From Flavonifractor sp. An112 (GTDB lineage Bacteria; Bacillota; Clostridia; Oscillospirales; Oscillospiraceae), in contig NZ_NFLU01000006.1 of the NCBI RefSeq assembly GCF_002161085.1, positions 112,839-176,838 on the forward strand: a stretch of 64,000 nt of DNA, written 5' to 3'. The translations under genes were made by a program, and so were the position numbers. Below are positions 1 through 9,783 of the stretch, piece after piece. How positions within the stretch are numbered: position 1 is the first letter of the stretch; every line of letters starts with the position of its first letter. Under the pieces are notes generated by a model, which was given only the letters and a program-made list of their open reading frames with translations, searched no databases and was not told where the DNA came from.

Positions 1-396
1 ATATCCGATGGTCTCTTTGAGAAAATCAATGTGAGTAAAATCGTCCAGATTGATGGTAGCGCCCAGCTGGGCAGCCAGTTTGAAATCCTCCGCCGGGGTA
101 TCGTTGGAGGAGAACATGATCTCCGGCCCGGTGAGACCGCAGCGCTGGGAGAGCATCAGCTCGGTGAGGGAGGAGCAGTCGGCGCCGCAGCCCTCCTCCC
201 GCAGGATCTTCAAAATGGCAGGATTGGGGGTAGCTTTCACGGCAAAATATTCTTTAAAGCCCGGATTCCAGGCAAAGGCAGCTTTCAACCGCCGGGCATT
301 TTCCCGGATGCCTTTTTCGTCATACAGGTGGAAGGGTGTGGGGTACTGCTGGGTGATGGAGCGCAGCTGCTCCGCTGTCACAAAGGGTCGTTTCAT
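1..396 (-). CDS. lysA: Diaminopimelate decarboxylase, N-terminal part (cut by window edge)
   Basis: Catalyses the last step of lysine synthesis, decarboxylating meso-diaminopimelate to L-lysine with PLP in the cytoplasm. The first 132 codons are present and the rest lies left of the window. Residues about 45-50 read YFAVKA, the PLP-lysine motif of the fold-III (alanine racemase-like) decarboxylases, followed by ATPNPAILKIL, typical of LysA. The start is ATG at 396, preceded by GAAGGTGA as ribosome binding site and a strong promoter. dapL and dapF lie nearby on the same strand and supply the substrate. Arginine/ornithine decarboxylases of the same fold are the main alternative, but the dap context favours LysA. 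Confidence 0.85.
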   Translation of the reverse strand, partial: MKRPFVTAEQLRSITQQYPTPFHLYDEKGIRENARRLKAAFAWNPGFKEYFAVKATPNPAILKILREEGCGADCSSLTELMLSQRCGLTGPEIMFSSNDTPAEDFKLAAQLGATINLDDFTHIDFLKETIGY

Positions 397-424
397 GGGG
401 TCACCTTCTTATCTTTTGCTATTT

Positions 425-453
425 ACTATAGTAAAGTTTCGGCCATCTGTCAA
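425..453 (-). promoter_or_regulatory. Promoter of lysA
   Basis: On the minus strand TTGACA (448-453) and TATAGT (425-430) are separated by 17 bp, a near-perfect sigma-A promoter. Transcription should begin about 418, leaving a short leader before the lysA start at 396. No lysine riboswitch fits in this leader. Confidence 0.8.
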
Positions 454-536
454 TGTACAGATCATCCTTTGTTTCCCAATTTCACAAATCCATCTTTAGA
501 ATTATGCCCAAATGCGCAAAATATCACCGGCCCTCC

Positions 537-565
537 TTGCATATATAACGCTGTTTTGATATAAT
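537..565 (+). promoter_or_regulatory. Promoter of the uracil permease leader
   Basis: TTGCAT (537-542), a 17-bp spacer and TATAAT (560-565). The predicted start near 572 gives a leader of about 140 nt before the uracil permease gene, long enough for transcription attenuation. It diverges from the lysA promoter, so these two promoters and the leader hairpins account for the gene-free stretch 397-712. Confidence 0.75.
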
Positions 566-592
566 ATCATGAATTTAGAATGCGGACAGGGG

Positions 593-683
593 GCGTTTGT
601 TTTGAAAGGGAAGGTATTGCAGCAGACAAACGCTATGGCTAGGAGGCAATTGTTTTTTCTTTGAAAAAGCAGTTGCTTTTTTT
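593..683 (+). promoter_or_regulatory. Leader with attenuator (terminator hairpin) before the uracil permease gene
   Basis: GCGTTTGT (593-600) can pair with ACAAACGC (626-633). Next comes a 14-bp stem, 646-659 with 663-676 (two or three G-U pairs, loop TTT), followed directly by seven T (677-683). That is an intrinsic terminator placed inside the leader, ahead of the coding start at 713. ATTGC (616-620), inside the first hairpin, could instead pair with GCAAT (646-650) in the terminator's left arm and so act as an anti-terminator. I do not see the consensus PyrR-binding loop, nor a purine riboswitch core, so the sensing agent is unknown. Confidence 0.6.
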
Positions 684-712
684 CTGCCCGCATGGAAAGA
701 GAGGAATGTTGA

Positions 713-2113
713 ATGAACGACAACCGCACCCCCGGCAGTGAGCCCATCCGGGATGCACGCACCCTGGGTCTGCCCAAGATGCTCATCCTGGGCCTGCAGC
801 ATATGTTCGCCATGTTTGGCGCCACTGTGCTGGTCCCCATCCTGGTTCAGGGCTACGGCCTGCCCCTGTCCATCCAGACCACCCTGTTCTTCGCCGGTAT
901 CGGCACCCTGTTCTTCCACATCTGCACCCGTTTGAAGGTACCTGCTTTCCTGGGTTCTTCCTTTGCCTATCTGGGCGGCTTCTCTGCCGTGGCTGCTCTG
1001 GACGCCGGTAAATACGCCGGCATGGATCCGGCCGTCAAGCTCCAATATGCCTGCGGCGGCATCGTGGTGGCCGGTCTGCTCTATGTGGTACTGGCCGCCA
1101 TCATCAAGCTGGTGGGCGTGAAGAAGGTCATGCGCTTCCTGCCCCCCGTGGTCACCGGCCCCATCATCATTCTGATCGGCCTGAACCTGGCCCCCTCCGC
1201 CGTCTCCAACGCCTCCTCCTGCTGGTGGCTGGCCATCGTGGCCATGGCCATCATCATCGTGGCCAACATCTGGGGCAAGGGCATGATCAAGATCATCCCC
1301 ATCCTGCTAGGTGTGGTGGGCTCCTACGTCATCGCCGTCATTGCCAACGCCATGGGCGCCACTGCTCTGGACACCGCCGGCAATGTGGTGCCTCTGATCG
1401 ATTTCTCCGGCGTGGCTGCCTCCGCCCCTGTGGGCCTGCAGCCCTTCTTCACGGATTTCACCGGCTCCATTGCCAAGTTTGACCTGACCTCCATCCTGGT
1501 TATGGCTCCCATCGCCATCGCCGCCATGATGGAACACATCGGCGATATGTCCGCCATCTCCGCCACTGTGGGCGAGAACTTCCTGGAGAACCCCGGCCTC
1601 CACCGCACCCTCATCGGCGACGGCATCGCCACCTCTCTGGCCGGTCTGTTCGGCGGCCCCGCCAACACCACTTACGGCGAGAACACCGGCGTGCTGGTGC
1701 TCTCCCGTGTGTATGACCCCAAGGTGGTCCGTCTGGCCGCTATTTACGCGGTGATTCTGTCCTTCTCCCCCGCCTTTGCCGCCATCGTCAACTCCATTCC
1801 CACCGCTATCATCGGCGGCGTGTCCTTCATCCTCTACGGCATGATCTCCGCCATCGGCGTGCGCAACGTGGTGGAAAACCGGGTGGACTTTACCAACTCC
1901 CGGAACCTGATTATCGCCGCCGTCATTCTGGTGTGCGGTCTGGGCTTCTCCAACGGCATCACCTTCTCCATCGGTGAGGCCCATGTTACCCTCACCAACC
2001 TGGCCATCGCCGCCATTGCCGGTATCGCTCTCAACGCCATCCTGCCCGGCAAGGACTATGAGTTCGGCTCCGACGTCACCGAGGGCCGTTCCGGCGACTT
2101 CGGCCGGTACTGA
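713..2113 (+). CDS. uraA: Uracil permease (NCS2 family)
   Basis: Proton-coupled nucleobase importer in the cytoplasmic membrane, 466 residues, the usual length for NCS2 transporters. It shows many hydrophobic helices and the family pattern GLQHMFAMFGATVLVPIL at about residues 26-43. The stretch NTTYGENTGVL near residue 320 is characteristic of the uracil branch, as against the xanthine/urate branch, whose motif differs there. ATG at 713 follows AGAGAGGAA. The gene is single, closed by a strong terminator, and preceded by an attenuator, suggesting pyrimidine-dependent control. Uracil is the best substrate guess; another pyrimidine is possible. Confidence 0.88.
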   Translation: MNDNRTPGSEPIRDARTLGLPKMLILGLQHMFAMFGATVLVPILVQGYGLPLSIQTTLFFAGIGTLFFHICTRLKVPAFLGSSFAYLGGFSAVAALDAGKYAGMDPAVKLQYACGGIVVAGLLYVVLAAIIKLVGVKKVMRFLPPVVTGPIIILIGLNLAPSAVSNASSCWWLAIVAMAIIIVANIWGKGMIKIIPILLGVVGSYVIAVIANAMGATALDTAGNVVPLIDFSGVAASAPVGLQPFFTDFTGSIAKFDLTSILVMAPIAIAAMMEHIGDMSAISATVGENFLENPGLHRTLIGDGIATSLAGLFGGPANTTYGENTGVLVLSRVYDPKVVRLAAIYAVILSFSPAFAAIVNSIPTAIIGGVSFILYGMISAIGVRNVVENRVDFTNSRNLIIAAVILVCGLGFSNGITFSIGEAHVTLTNLAIAAIAGIALNAILPGKDYEFGSDVTEGRSGDFGRY

Positions 2114-2125
2114 GCCCATCCAAAG

Positions 2126-2156
2126 CAACCGCAGCCGCCTGCTGCGGTTGTTTTTT
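2126..2156 (+). terminator. Intrinsic terminator after the uracil permease gene
   Basis: Ten-base arms CAACCGCAGC (2126-2135) and GCTGCGGTTG (2141-2150) with a 5-nt loop, followed by six T. Confidence 0.9.
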
Positions 2157-2194
2157 GCTCATTCTGACCTTATTATATTTTTTATATCTGGCGT

Positions 2195-2223
2195 TTGAAT
2201 AAAGGTCAGTCCAGCGCTATAAT
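2195..2223 (+). promoter_or_regulatory. Promoter of the ECF S-component gene
   Basis: TTGAAT (2195-2200), 17 bp, TATAAT (2218-2223). The start site would be about 30 nt before the gene, so there is no room for a vitamin riboswitch between the promoter and the start codon. Confidence 0.75.
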
Positions 2224-2258
2224 CAAGGCAAAGAGAAAGAACAAAGGAAGTGTTCTCC

Positions 2259-2828
2259 ATGCGATCCCGTTCCAATTCTACGCTGAAAATCGCCGTTTTG
2301 GCCATGATGGCCGCTCTGGTGTTTGCCAGCAACTACCTTCGCATCACCATGCCCATCGCCATCGGAGGCAATACCTCCTTTACCCTGGCCAACATCATGT
2401 GCTGTCTGTCGGGCCTGCTGCTGGGCCCCATCGGCGGTCTGGCCTCCGGTCTGGGCTCCGCCCTGTATGACCTGACCAATCCCCTGTTTGTGTCTGAGTG
2501 CTGGCTTACCTTCCTGACCAAGGGCGCCATGGGCCTGGGCGCCGGTCTGGTGATGTGGAAGGCCTCTCACCGGGAGGAGCCCACCTATCCCCGCTGCCTG
2601 TCCGGCGCGGCTCTGGGCTGCGTGATCTACTACATCCTCTATTTTGCCAAGAGCTACTTCTACAACGGCCTGCTGGTGGACGGCCTGACCCCCACTGTGG
2701 CGCTGGCCACCTTGCCGCTGAAGGTACCCGCCTCCATCTTCAATGCGGTACTGGCCCTGGTGGCCGCTCCCCTGCTGTGCGTACTCATCCGCAGCGCTCT
2801 GAAGCGCTCCCACCTGAAGCTGGCCTGA
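2259..2828 (+). CDS. ECF transporter S component (substrate-binding membrane subunit)
   Basis: Small integral membrane protein (189 residues, about six hydrophobic segments) resembling the S components of energy-coupling-factor vitamin importers. The N-terminal pattern KIAVLAMMAALVFASNYLRI and the GLLLGPIGGLASGLGSALYD stretch are typical of this group. S components work with a shared EcfA-EcfA'-EcfT module; no such genes lie in the window, so this is a group II arrangement. ATG at 2259 is chosen because AAAGGAAG lies 8 nt upstream; the GTG at 2250 overlaps that site. The substrate cannot be read from the sequence. Confidence 0.75.
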   Translation: MRSRSNSTLKIAVLAMMAALVFASNYLRITMPIAIGGNTSFTLANIMCCLSGLLLGPIGGLASGLGSALYDLTNPLFVSECWLTFLTKGAMGLGAGLVMWKASHREEPTYPRCLSGAALGCVIYYILYFAKSYFYNGLLVDGLTPTVALATLPLKVPASIFNAVLALVAAPLLCVLIRSALKRSHLKLA

Positions 2829-2840
2829 TTCCTGCATAAA

Positions 2841-2870
2841 AAATGCCCGCTGCCTTTGCAGCGGGCATTT
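2841..2870. terminator. Bidirectional terminator between the S component gene and dapL
   Basis: A 13-bp perfect stem (AAATGCCCGCTGC, 2841-2853, with 2858-2870), loop CTTT, A-rich before and T-rich after. It lies between convergent genes and can serve both. Confidence 0.85.
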
Positions 2871-2879
2871 CTTATGCTT

Positions 2880-4097
2880 TTACAGGACGGCCTTGATGCG
2901 CTCCACAGCCTGACGGGTGGCCTCGGCCTCACCAAAGGCGGTAAGACGGATATAGCCCTCGCCGCTGGGACCGAAGCCGGCGCCGGGGGTGGTGACCACG
3001 TTGGCCTCCCGCAGCAGCTTGTCGAAGAAGTCCCAGGAGCCCATGCCGTCGGGGGTGCGGGCCCAGATATAGGGGGAATTCTCTCCGCCGGACACAGTAA
3101 GACCGGCAGCAGCCAGGCCTTCCCGGATGACCTTGGCGTTATTCAGGTAGTAGTCGATGGTCTCCTTCACCTGCGCACGGCCCTCAGGGCTGTACACGGC
3201 CTCAGCGCCCCGCTGGACCACATAGGGCACCCCGTTGAACTTGGTGCACTGGCGGCGGTTCCACAGGCCGTTGAGGGCGGTACCATTGCGCTCCAGGTCC
3301 TTGGGGATCACGGTATAGGCACAGCGGGTGCCGGTGAACCCGGCAGTCTTGGAGAAGGAGCGGAACTCGATGGCGCAGGTACGGGCCCCCTCGATCTCAA
3401 AGATGGAGTGGGGAATGGCGGGATCGGTGATGAAGGCCTCGTAGGCGCTGTCAAAGAGAATGACGGCGCCGGTGGCATTGGCGTGATCTACCCAGGCCTT
3501 CAGCTGCTCCCGGGTGGCTACAGCGCCAGTGGGATTGTTGGGGAAGCACAGGTAGATCAGATCCACCTTCTGCTCCGGAATGGCGGGAGAGAAGCCGTTC
3601 TCCGCCACGCAGGGCATATAGACCAGGTTGCTCCACCGGCCGGTAGCGGCGTCGTAGTCCCCGGCCCGGCCAGCCATGGCATTGGTGTCCACATACACGG
3701 GGTACACCGGGTCGCACACCGCCACCACGTTGTCAATGCCGAAGATATCGCCGATGTTGCCGCAGTCGCTCTTGGCGCCGTCGGACACAAAGATCTCATC
3801 GGGCTGGATATCCACGCCCCGGGCCTTGTAGTCGTGCTGGGCAATGGCCTGCCGCAGGAAATCGTAGCCCTGCTCCGGGCCGTAGCCGTGGAAGCCCTGG
3901 GCGGTGGCCATCTCGTCCACCGCCTTGTGCATGGCGGCGGTAACGGCGGCAGGCAGAGGCCGGGTCACGTCGCCGATGCCCAGCCGGATCAGGGTCCGGT
4001 CCGGATTGGCCTCACTGTAGGCCGCCACCCGGCGGGCGATCTCAGAAAACAGATAGCTGCCGGGCAGCTTGTTGAAATTTGCATTGATGTTTGCCAT
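2880..4097 (-). CDS. dapL: LL-diaminopimelate aminotransferase
   Basis: Converts tetrahydrodipicolinate directly to LL-diaminopimelate with glutamate as amino donor, bypassing the acylated intermediates of the DapD/DapE route. It is 405 residues, a class I PLP aminotransferase. Visible landmarks are FPNNPTG at 185-191, DSAYE at 216-220 and the PLP lysine in SFSKTAGF (Lys250). The N-terminal [14 protein letters not shown] is typical of DapL. ATG at 4097 follows AAAGGAGAG. It sits 18 bp downstream of dapF, the next enzyme of the pathway, so the two are very likely co-transcribed. DapL is common in Clostridia. Confidence 0.93.
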   Translation of the reverse strand: MANINANFNKLPGSYLFSEIARRVAAYSEANPDRTLIRLGIGDVTRPLPAAVTAAMHKAVDEMATAQGFHGYGPEQGYDFLRQAIAQHDYKARGVDIQPDEIFVSDGAKSDCGNIGDIFGIDNVVAVCDPVYPVYVDTNAMAGRAGDYDAATGRWSNLVYMPCVAENGFSPAIPEQKVDLIYLCFPNNPTGAVATREQLKAWVDHANATGAVILFDSAYEAFITDPAIPHSIFEIEGARTCAIEFRSFSKTAGFTGTRCAYTVIPKDLERNGTALNGLWNRRQCTKFNGVPYVVQRGAEAVYSPEGRAQVKETIDYYLNNAKVIREGLAAAGLTVSGGENSPYIWARTPDGMGSWDFFDKLLREANVVTTPGAGFGPSGEGYIRLTAFGEAEATRQAVERIKAVL

Positions 4098-4115
4098 TGT
4101 GCTCTCTCCTTTGCG

Positions 4116-4910
4116 TTAAACAGGGTATTCCCCTTCAAAGACCGTATTGGCCGGTCCTGTCATAATCATTTCCATCTCATTGTCCGGCCACTCCAGTTCC
4201 AGCACGCCGCCGGGCAGTTCCACAGCGGCTCGTCTGCCGCACTTGCCCTGGACCACCGCCGCCGCCAGAGCGGCACAGGCCCCGGTGCCGCAGGCCAGCG
4301 TTTCGCCGCTGCCCCGCTCCCACACCCGCATGACCAGCCGGTCCGGAGCAGCACAGCGGACAAACTCCGTGTTGACGCCCTGAGGAAAGGCGTCATGGTG
4401 CTCAAAACAGGGACCCAACTGTTCCAGGTCCAGCTCCTCCGGGCGGTCCTCAAAGAGGACGGCGTGTGGGTTGCCGATGGATACCGGGGTAATCTGCCAC
4501 ATACGCCCTCCCGCTGTCAGCTCCATGGCTGTCCTTACCTGTGGGCGGCCCATATTCACCCGGACCGCCTTCACCAGGCCGTCCTCGGTCAGCAACTCCA
4601 AAGTACGCAGGCCGCCGCCAGTCTCGATGGTCAGTTTCTTTTTGTGGGTCAGCCCCTTGTCATAGACGTACTTGCCCAAACACCGGATGCCGTTGCCGCA
4701 CATCTCCCCCTCCGAGCCGTCGGCGTTGAACATCCGCATTCGGAAGTCCGCCCGTTCCGAGGGACAGATACAGATGATACCATCGCTGCCCACGCCGAAG
4801 TGGCGGTTGCTCATCCGCCGGGCCAGAGCAGGCAGGTCCTCCGGCAAGCCGTCCAGACCGTTGAGGTAGATATAGTCGTTGCCCAGGCCCTCCATCTTGG
4901 TAAATCGCAT
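4116..4910 (-). CDS. dapF: Diaminopimelate epimerase
   Basis: Cofactor-free racemase that turns LL-DAP into meso-DAP, the substrate of both LysA and MurE. The protein is 264 residues. The two catalytic cysteines are visible: Cys71 in EMCGNGIRCLGKY and Cys207 in ACGTGACAAL. The N-terminus GLGNDYIYLN is the family signature. ATG at 4910 has AGGAGGGACC upstream. It forms a dapF-dapL pair; the two act in reverse order in the pathway. Confidence 0.95.
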   Translation of the reverse strand: MRFTKMEGLGNDYIYLNGLDGLPEDLPALARRMSNRHFGVGSDGIICICPSERADFRMRMFNADGSEGEMCGNGIRCLGKYVYDKGLTHKKKLTIETGGGLRTLELLTEDGLVKAVRVNMGRPQVRTAMELTAGGRMWQITPVSIGNPHAVLFEDRPEELDLEQLGPCFEHHDAFPQGVNTEFVRCAAPDRLVMRVWERGSGETLACGTGACAALAAAVVQGKCGRRAAVELPGGVLELEWPDNEMEMIMTGPANTVFEGEYPV

Positions 4911-4938
4911 ATGGTCCCTCCTGTTGTCGGAATATGCG

Positions 4939-4970
4939 GCGGCGGCGGTCCTGTCCCGGACCGCCGCCGC
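4939..4970 (-). other. Strong GC hairpin between the ANTAR gene and dapF
   Basis: GCGGCGGCGGTCC (4939-4951) pairs perfectly with 4958-4970 over 13 bp around a TGTCCC loop. No T-tract follows on the minus strand, so it is not a standard intrinsic terminator. It could stabilise the 3' end of the glnA-ANTAR message or separate it from dapF-dapL. Confidence 0.45.
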
Positions 4971-5003
4971 GAGACTGCTTCGTCTCCTGCTATTTTATGC
5001 TCC

Positions 5004-5522
5004 TTACCAACGGTCCAGAATCATCCGGGCCGCCTGAGCCAGCTTGACACCGGCTGCCATGCTCTTCTTCTGGAGCGTGCGGTGGGCCTCCTCTTCGCTG
5101 AGGCCCTCGGTCATCAGCTTGGCCTTGGCCTGGACAATGCAGTCCCGTTCCTCCTGACTGCGTCCAAGGGGCTGGGCATGGACCTGCGCCAGCAGCTCCT
5201 CCACGGCGCCCAGCAGTTCACTGCGGGATGCCGGAGCACTCAGCCGCAAAATCTCCGGATTCTGCACCAGGTCCAGTTGACTCTGGGATGCCACCATCAA
5301 CATATGGCAGAAGGAGGGCAGATCCTCATACAGAAGCTCCGCCGGGCCATCGGCAAATTTGTAGCCGCATACCACGGCGGGCACCTGCTGCTCGTGGACG
5401 GTGCGGCGCACCTGGTCGGCGGAGGTACACAGCAGACAGGCTGCGGTGCCCGATCGCTCCAAGATCTCCCGGATGCGCTTGCCGTTTTGCAGGCCGGCAA
5501 AAGCTACAATCACCTTTTCCAT
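5004..5522 (-). CDS. ANTAR-domain transcription antiterminator/regulator
   Basis: 172 residues: a degenerate receiver-like N-terminal part (about 1-105) and a C-terminal helical ANTAR domain (about 115-170: RDCIVQAKAKLMTEGLSEEE, then HRTLQKKSM). ANTAR domains bind paired RNA hairpins in leader transcripts and cause antitermination. The conserved receiver aspartate is not obvious, so phosphorylation may not be the input. It lies 32 bp after glnA on the same strand, an arrangement seen in Clostridia, where it is thought to link nitrogen status to glnA expression. Its RNA target could be the hairpin in the glnA leader at 6935-6966, but that is inference. Confidence 0.82.
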   Translation of the reverse strand: MEKVIVAFAGLQNGKRIREILERSGTAACLLCTSADQVRRTVHEQQVPAVVCGYKFADGPAELLYEDLPSFCHMLMVASQSQLDLVQNPEILRLSAPASRSELLGAVEELLAQVHAQPLGRSQEERDCIVQAKAKLMTEGLSEEEAHRTLQKKSMAAGVKLAQAARMILDRW

Positions 5523-5554
5523 ATTCGGTCAATTCCGCTGGGGTGGGTGGTTCA

Positions 5555-6886
5555 TCAATAGTTGATGATATACTTTTCCCGCTCCCAGGAGGACACACGG
5601 GTGCGGTATTCCTCCCACTCCTTCTTCTTGCCGTCCAGGTAGTTCTGGGCTACATGGCTGCCCAGGGTATCCAGGATCAGCTGATCGGCCTCCAGCTCGC
5701 GGATGGCCTCCTCCAGAGAACCGGGCAGGGAGTCGATGCCGTGGGCCTTCCGGGTGGCGTTGTCCATGGCATAGATGTTCTCGGTGATCTCGGCGGGAGG
5801 CGTGAGACCCTTCTCGATGCCGTCCAGGCCGGCGGCCAGGCACACGGCAAAGGATAGATAGGGGTTACAGGCCGGATCGGGGGAGCGCAGCTCCACACGG
5901 GTAGACTGGCCCCGGGAGGCAGGGATGCGGATAAGGGCAGAGCGGTTGGAGGCGGACCAGGCCAGGTAGCAGGGGGCCTCGTAGCCGGGCACCAGCCGCT
6001 TATAGGAATTGACCAGGGGATTGGTGATGGCGGCCATACCCTTCACATGGGCCAGCAGGCCGGCGATGAAGGAGTAGGCCTCCTTGGACAGACCCCGCTC
6101 GCCGTTGGGATCATAGAATACATTCTTGCCGTTGCGGAAGAGGGACATATTGGTGTGCATACCGGAGCCAGCCACGCCGTAGATGGGCTTGGGCATAAAG
6201 GTGGCGTGGAGGCCGTTCTTCTGGGCCAGGGTCTTAACCGCCAGCTTGAAGGTCATGATGTTATCGGCGGCGTGGAGGGCCTCTTCGTACTTGAAGTCGA
6301 TCTCATGCTGGCCCTCTGCACACTCGTGGTGGGAGGCTTCGATCTCAAACTTCATGGCCTCCAGGGCCAGGCAGATTTCCCGGCGGGTGGACTCGCCGTG
6401 GTCCAGAGGACCCAGGTCAAAGTAGCCGGCCTCGTCGTTGGTCTTAGTGGTGGGCTTACCTTCGTCGTCGGTCTGGAACAGGAAGAACTCGGCCTCGGGT
6501 CCCACGTTGAAAGCATCAAATCCCATATCCTTGGCCTTCTGCAGAGCACGCTTGAGCACATAGCGGGGATCGCCGGCGAAGGGGCTGCCGTCGGTATTAT
6601 GCACGTCACAGATCAGCCGGGCCACCTTACCGTGATGGGGCTGCCAGGGAAATACCCGGTAGGATTTCAAATCCGGATAGAGGTACTGGTCGGACTCGTC
6701 GATACGGACAAAGCCCTCGATGGAGGAACCGTCGAACATACACTGATTGTTCACCGCCTTCTCGATCTGGGAGGCGGTAATGGCCACATTCTTCAGCTGG
6801 CCGAAAATGTCGGTGAATTGCAGACGGATGAATTTCACGTCGTCTTCCCGTACCATGCGGATGATATCTTCTTTGGTATGCGGCAT
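5555..6886 (-). CDS. glnA: Glutamine synthetase, type I
   Basis: ATP-dependent ligation of ammonia to glutamate, the main ammonium assimilation step; a cytoplasmic dodecamer. The 443-residue length fits the GSI-alpha subtype of Firmicutes (about 440-450), which is controlled by feedback and regulators rather than adenylylation. Visible motifs include [10 protein letters not shown] near residue 50, the metal-binding AEFFLFQ and [11 protein letters not shown], and the ATP-site [20 protein letters not shown] at 6886 follows GAGAGAAAGG. It heads a glnA-ANTAR regulator operon behind a strong promoter and a structured leader. Confidence 0.95.
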   Translation of the reverse strand: MPHTKEDIIRMVREDDVKFIRLQFTDIFGQLKNVAITASQIEKAVNNQCMFDGSSIEGFVRIDESDQYLYPDLKSYRVFPWQPHHGKVARLICDVHNTDGSPFAGDPRYVLKRALQKAKDMGFDAFNVGPEAEFFLFQTDDEGKPTTKTNDEAGYFDLGPLDHGESTRREICLALEAMKFEIEASHHECAEGQHEIDFKYEEALHAADNIMTFKLAVKTLAQKNGLHATFMPKPIYGVAGSGMHTNMSLFRNGKNVFYDPNGERGLSKEAYSFIAGLLAHVKGMAAITNPLVNSYKRLVPGYEAPCYLAWSASNRSALIRIPASRGQSTRVELRSPDPACNPYLSFAVCLAAGLDGIEKGLTPPAEITENIYAMDNATRKAHGIDSLPGSLEEAIRELEADQLILDTLGSHVAQNYLDGKKKEWEEYRTRVSSWEREKYIINY

Positions 6887-6934
6887 GACAGGGGCCCCTT
6901 TCTCTCATCAAAATCATAGACTCAGATAGCAAAG

Positions 6935-6966
6935 AAGGCGCTCCGCCCCCCGGGCCGGAACGCCTT
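6935..6966 (-). promoter_or_regulatory. Hairpin in the glnA leader
   Basis: On the minus strand AAGGCGTTCCG pairs with CGGAGCGCCTT (11 bp, one G-U) around a G/C-rich 10-nt loop, followed by CTTTGCTAT. It starts about 11 nt after the predicted transcription start and ends 48 nt before glnA. It may be a weak terminator or the target of the ANTAR protein encoded downstream. A canonical ANTAR target has two hairpins with hexaloops of pattern A-N-N-G-N-N, which I do not clearly see. Confidence 0.45.
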
Positions 6967-6983
6967 TGTTCACAACTGAAATT

Positions 6984-7012
6984 AGTATAAGTGCTTGCTC
7001 CGCTCCTGTCAA
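6984..7012 (-). promoter_or_regulatory. Promoter of glnA
   Basis: TTGACA (7007-7012), 17 bp, TATACT (6984-6989) on the minus strand: a consensus sigma-A promoter with a start near 6977. With the fumC promoter and the hairpin at 7053-7076 it accounts for the gene-free stretch 6887-7215. Confidence 0.82.
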
Positions 7013-7052
7013 GGGAGTAGCCTACCAGAAAAAGATTTTTGTGGCAACAAGC

Positions 7053-7076
7053 AGGGGGGCCTGCTTTCGCCCCCCT
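7053..7076. other. Hairpin between the divergent glnA and fumC promoters
   Basis: AGGGGGGC (7053-7060) pairs with GCCCCCCT (7069-7076), 8 bp, loop of 8 nt. On the plus strand it is followed by CTTCCTTG, only a weak T-tract. It lies upstream of both promoters, so it belongs to neither leader. It could end a short unseen transcript or be a protein site. Confidence 0.3.
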
Positions 7077-7135
7077 CTTCCTTGTGCGGACAGCACAAAT
7101 CCGACACAAAAGGGCGCTCTTTCCAGGTGTCAGAC

Positions 7136-7164
7136 TTTTATCCCGACAGAAACTGTGCTAAAAT
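7136..7164 (+). promoter_or_regulatory. Probable promoter of fumC (extended -10)
   Basis: TGCTAAAAT gives an extended -10 (TAAAAT 7159-7164 with the upstream TG). The -35 17 bp further upstream (TTTTAT) is poor, as expected for extended -10 promoters. The start would be about 45 nt before the gene. Confidence 0.45.
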
Positions 7165-7215
7165 GCAGACATTAGAATGGCGCCGTCCGCAGACGGAGAA
7201 AGGGATGGTCAATAC

Positions 7216-8580
<1,365 letters not shown>

Positions 8581-8596
8581 GAAAGAAGGCTTTTTC

Positions 8597-9766
8597 ATGG
8601 ATATCAATCAGCAGGCTCTGGACCTCCACTATCAGCTCCAGGGCAAGATCGAAGTGATCTCCCGCAAACCCATCCAGACCCGTGAGGACCTGTCCCTGAT
8701 GTACACCCCCGGCGTGGCCGAGCCCTGCCGGGTCATTGCCAAGGACTACGAGCAGTCCTTCCGCCTCACCCGCCGGAGCAATCTGGTGGCCGTCATCACC
8801 GACGGCTCTGCCGTGCTGGGGCTGGGAGACATCGGCCCCGCTGCCGGTATGCCGGTGATGGAGGGCAAGTGCGCCCTGTTCAAGGAATTCGGCGGGGTGG
8901 ACGCCTTTCCCATCTGCGTGGACACCAAAGATGTGGATAAGCTGGTAGAGACCATCGCCCTCATCTCCAAGAGCTTCGGCGGCATCAACCTGGAGGATAT
9001 TGCCGCCCCCCGCTGCTTTGAGGTGGAGCGCCGCCTGAAAGAGGTTTGCGACATCCCCGTGTTCCACGACGACCAGCACGGCACCGCTATCGTGGTGGCC
9101 GCCGCCATGCTCAACGCCGCCAAGGTCACCTGCAAGGCCCTGGGCCAGATGAAGATCGTCATCAACGGCGCCGGAGCCGCTGGCATTGCCATCGGCAAGC
9201 TGCTCATCTCCATGGGCTTCGGCAACATTGTCATGTGCGACTTGGGCGGCATCATCTGCGAGGGAGACGAAGGTCTCAACGCCGGTCAGGAGGAGATCTC
9301 CCACATCTCCAATCTGAACCGCGAGCATGGCACCCTGGCCGATGCCCTCAAGGGAGCCGACGCTTTCGTAGGCGTGTCCCGGCCCAACCTGGTCACCGCC
9401 GAGATGGTCTCCACCATGAACCAGGGCATCGTCTTTGCCATGGCCAACCCCACCCCCGAGATCATGCCCGATGAGGCCAAGAAGGGCGGCGCCGCTGTCA
9501 TCGGCACCGGCCGCTCCGACTTCCCCAACCAGATCAACAACGTGCTGGTGTTCCCCGGCATCTTCAAGGGCGCCCTGGCCGTCCGGGCCAAGGAGATCAC
9601 TGAGGGCATGAAGATCCGGGCCGCCAAGGCTCTGGCCGCCCTGGTGAAAGACGACCAGCTCAGCGCCGCGTACATTCTGCCCTCCGCCCTGGACAAGACC
9701 GTGGCAGACGCGGTAGCCGACGCCGTGGCCCAGGAGGCCAGAGAGCAGGGCATCGCCCGCATCTGA
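8597..9766 (+). CDS. NAD(P)-dependent malic enzyme (short form)
   Basis: Oxidative decarboxylation of malate to pyruvate, or the reverse. 389 residues, the compact bacterial form without a phosphotransacetylase domain. N-terminal malic domain (about 10-150) with YTPGVAEPCR and the metal/substrate stretch PVMEGKCALFKEFGGVDAFP. C-terminal Rossmann domain with GAGAAGIAIGKLL near residue 190. ATG at 8597 follows AAGAAGG, and the gene is coupled closely to fumC. Coenzyme preference (NAD or NADP) cannot be read with confidence. Confidence 0.92.
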   Translation: MDINQQALDLHYQLQGKIEVISRKPIQTREDLSLMYTPGVAEPCRVIAKDYEQSFRLTRRSNLVAVITDGSAVLGLGDIGPAAGMPVMEGKCALFKEFGGVDAFPICVDTKDVDKLVETIALISKSFGGINLEDIAAPRCFEVERRLKEVCDIPVFHDDQHGTAIVVAAAMLNAAKVTCKALGQMKIVINGAGAAGIAIGKLLISMGFGNIVMCDLGGIICEGDEGLNAGQEEISHISNLNREHGTLADALKGADAFVGVSRPNLVTAEMVSTMNQGIVFAMANPTPEIMPDEAKKGGAAVIGTGRSDFPNQINNVLVFPGIFKGALAVRAKEITEGMKIRAAKALAALVKDDQLSAAYILPSALDKTVADAVADAVAQEAREQGIARI

Positions 9767-9783
9767 GCACTTTCCAAACAGAA

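Noticed and set aside
397..424. Lysine riboswitch (L box) before lysA
   Set aside because: The predicted leader is about 20 nt, far too short for the roughly 170-nt L box.
570..712. Purine, preQ1 or PRPP riboswitch in the uracil permease leader
   Set aside because: None of the conserved core sequences of these classes could be found; only hairpins and a terminator are visible.
2856..5561. 901-codon open frame on the plus strand across dapL, dapF and the ANTAR gene
   Set aside because: Crosses three clear genes on the other strand, contains no recognisable domain and starts inside a terminator.
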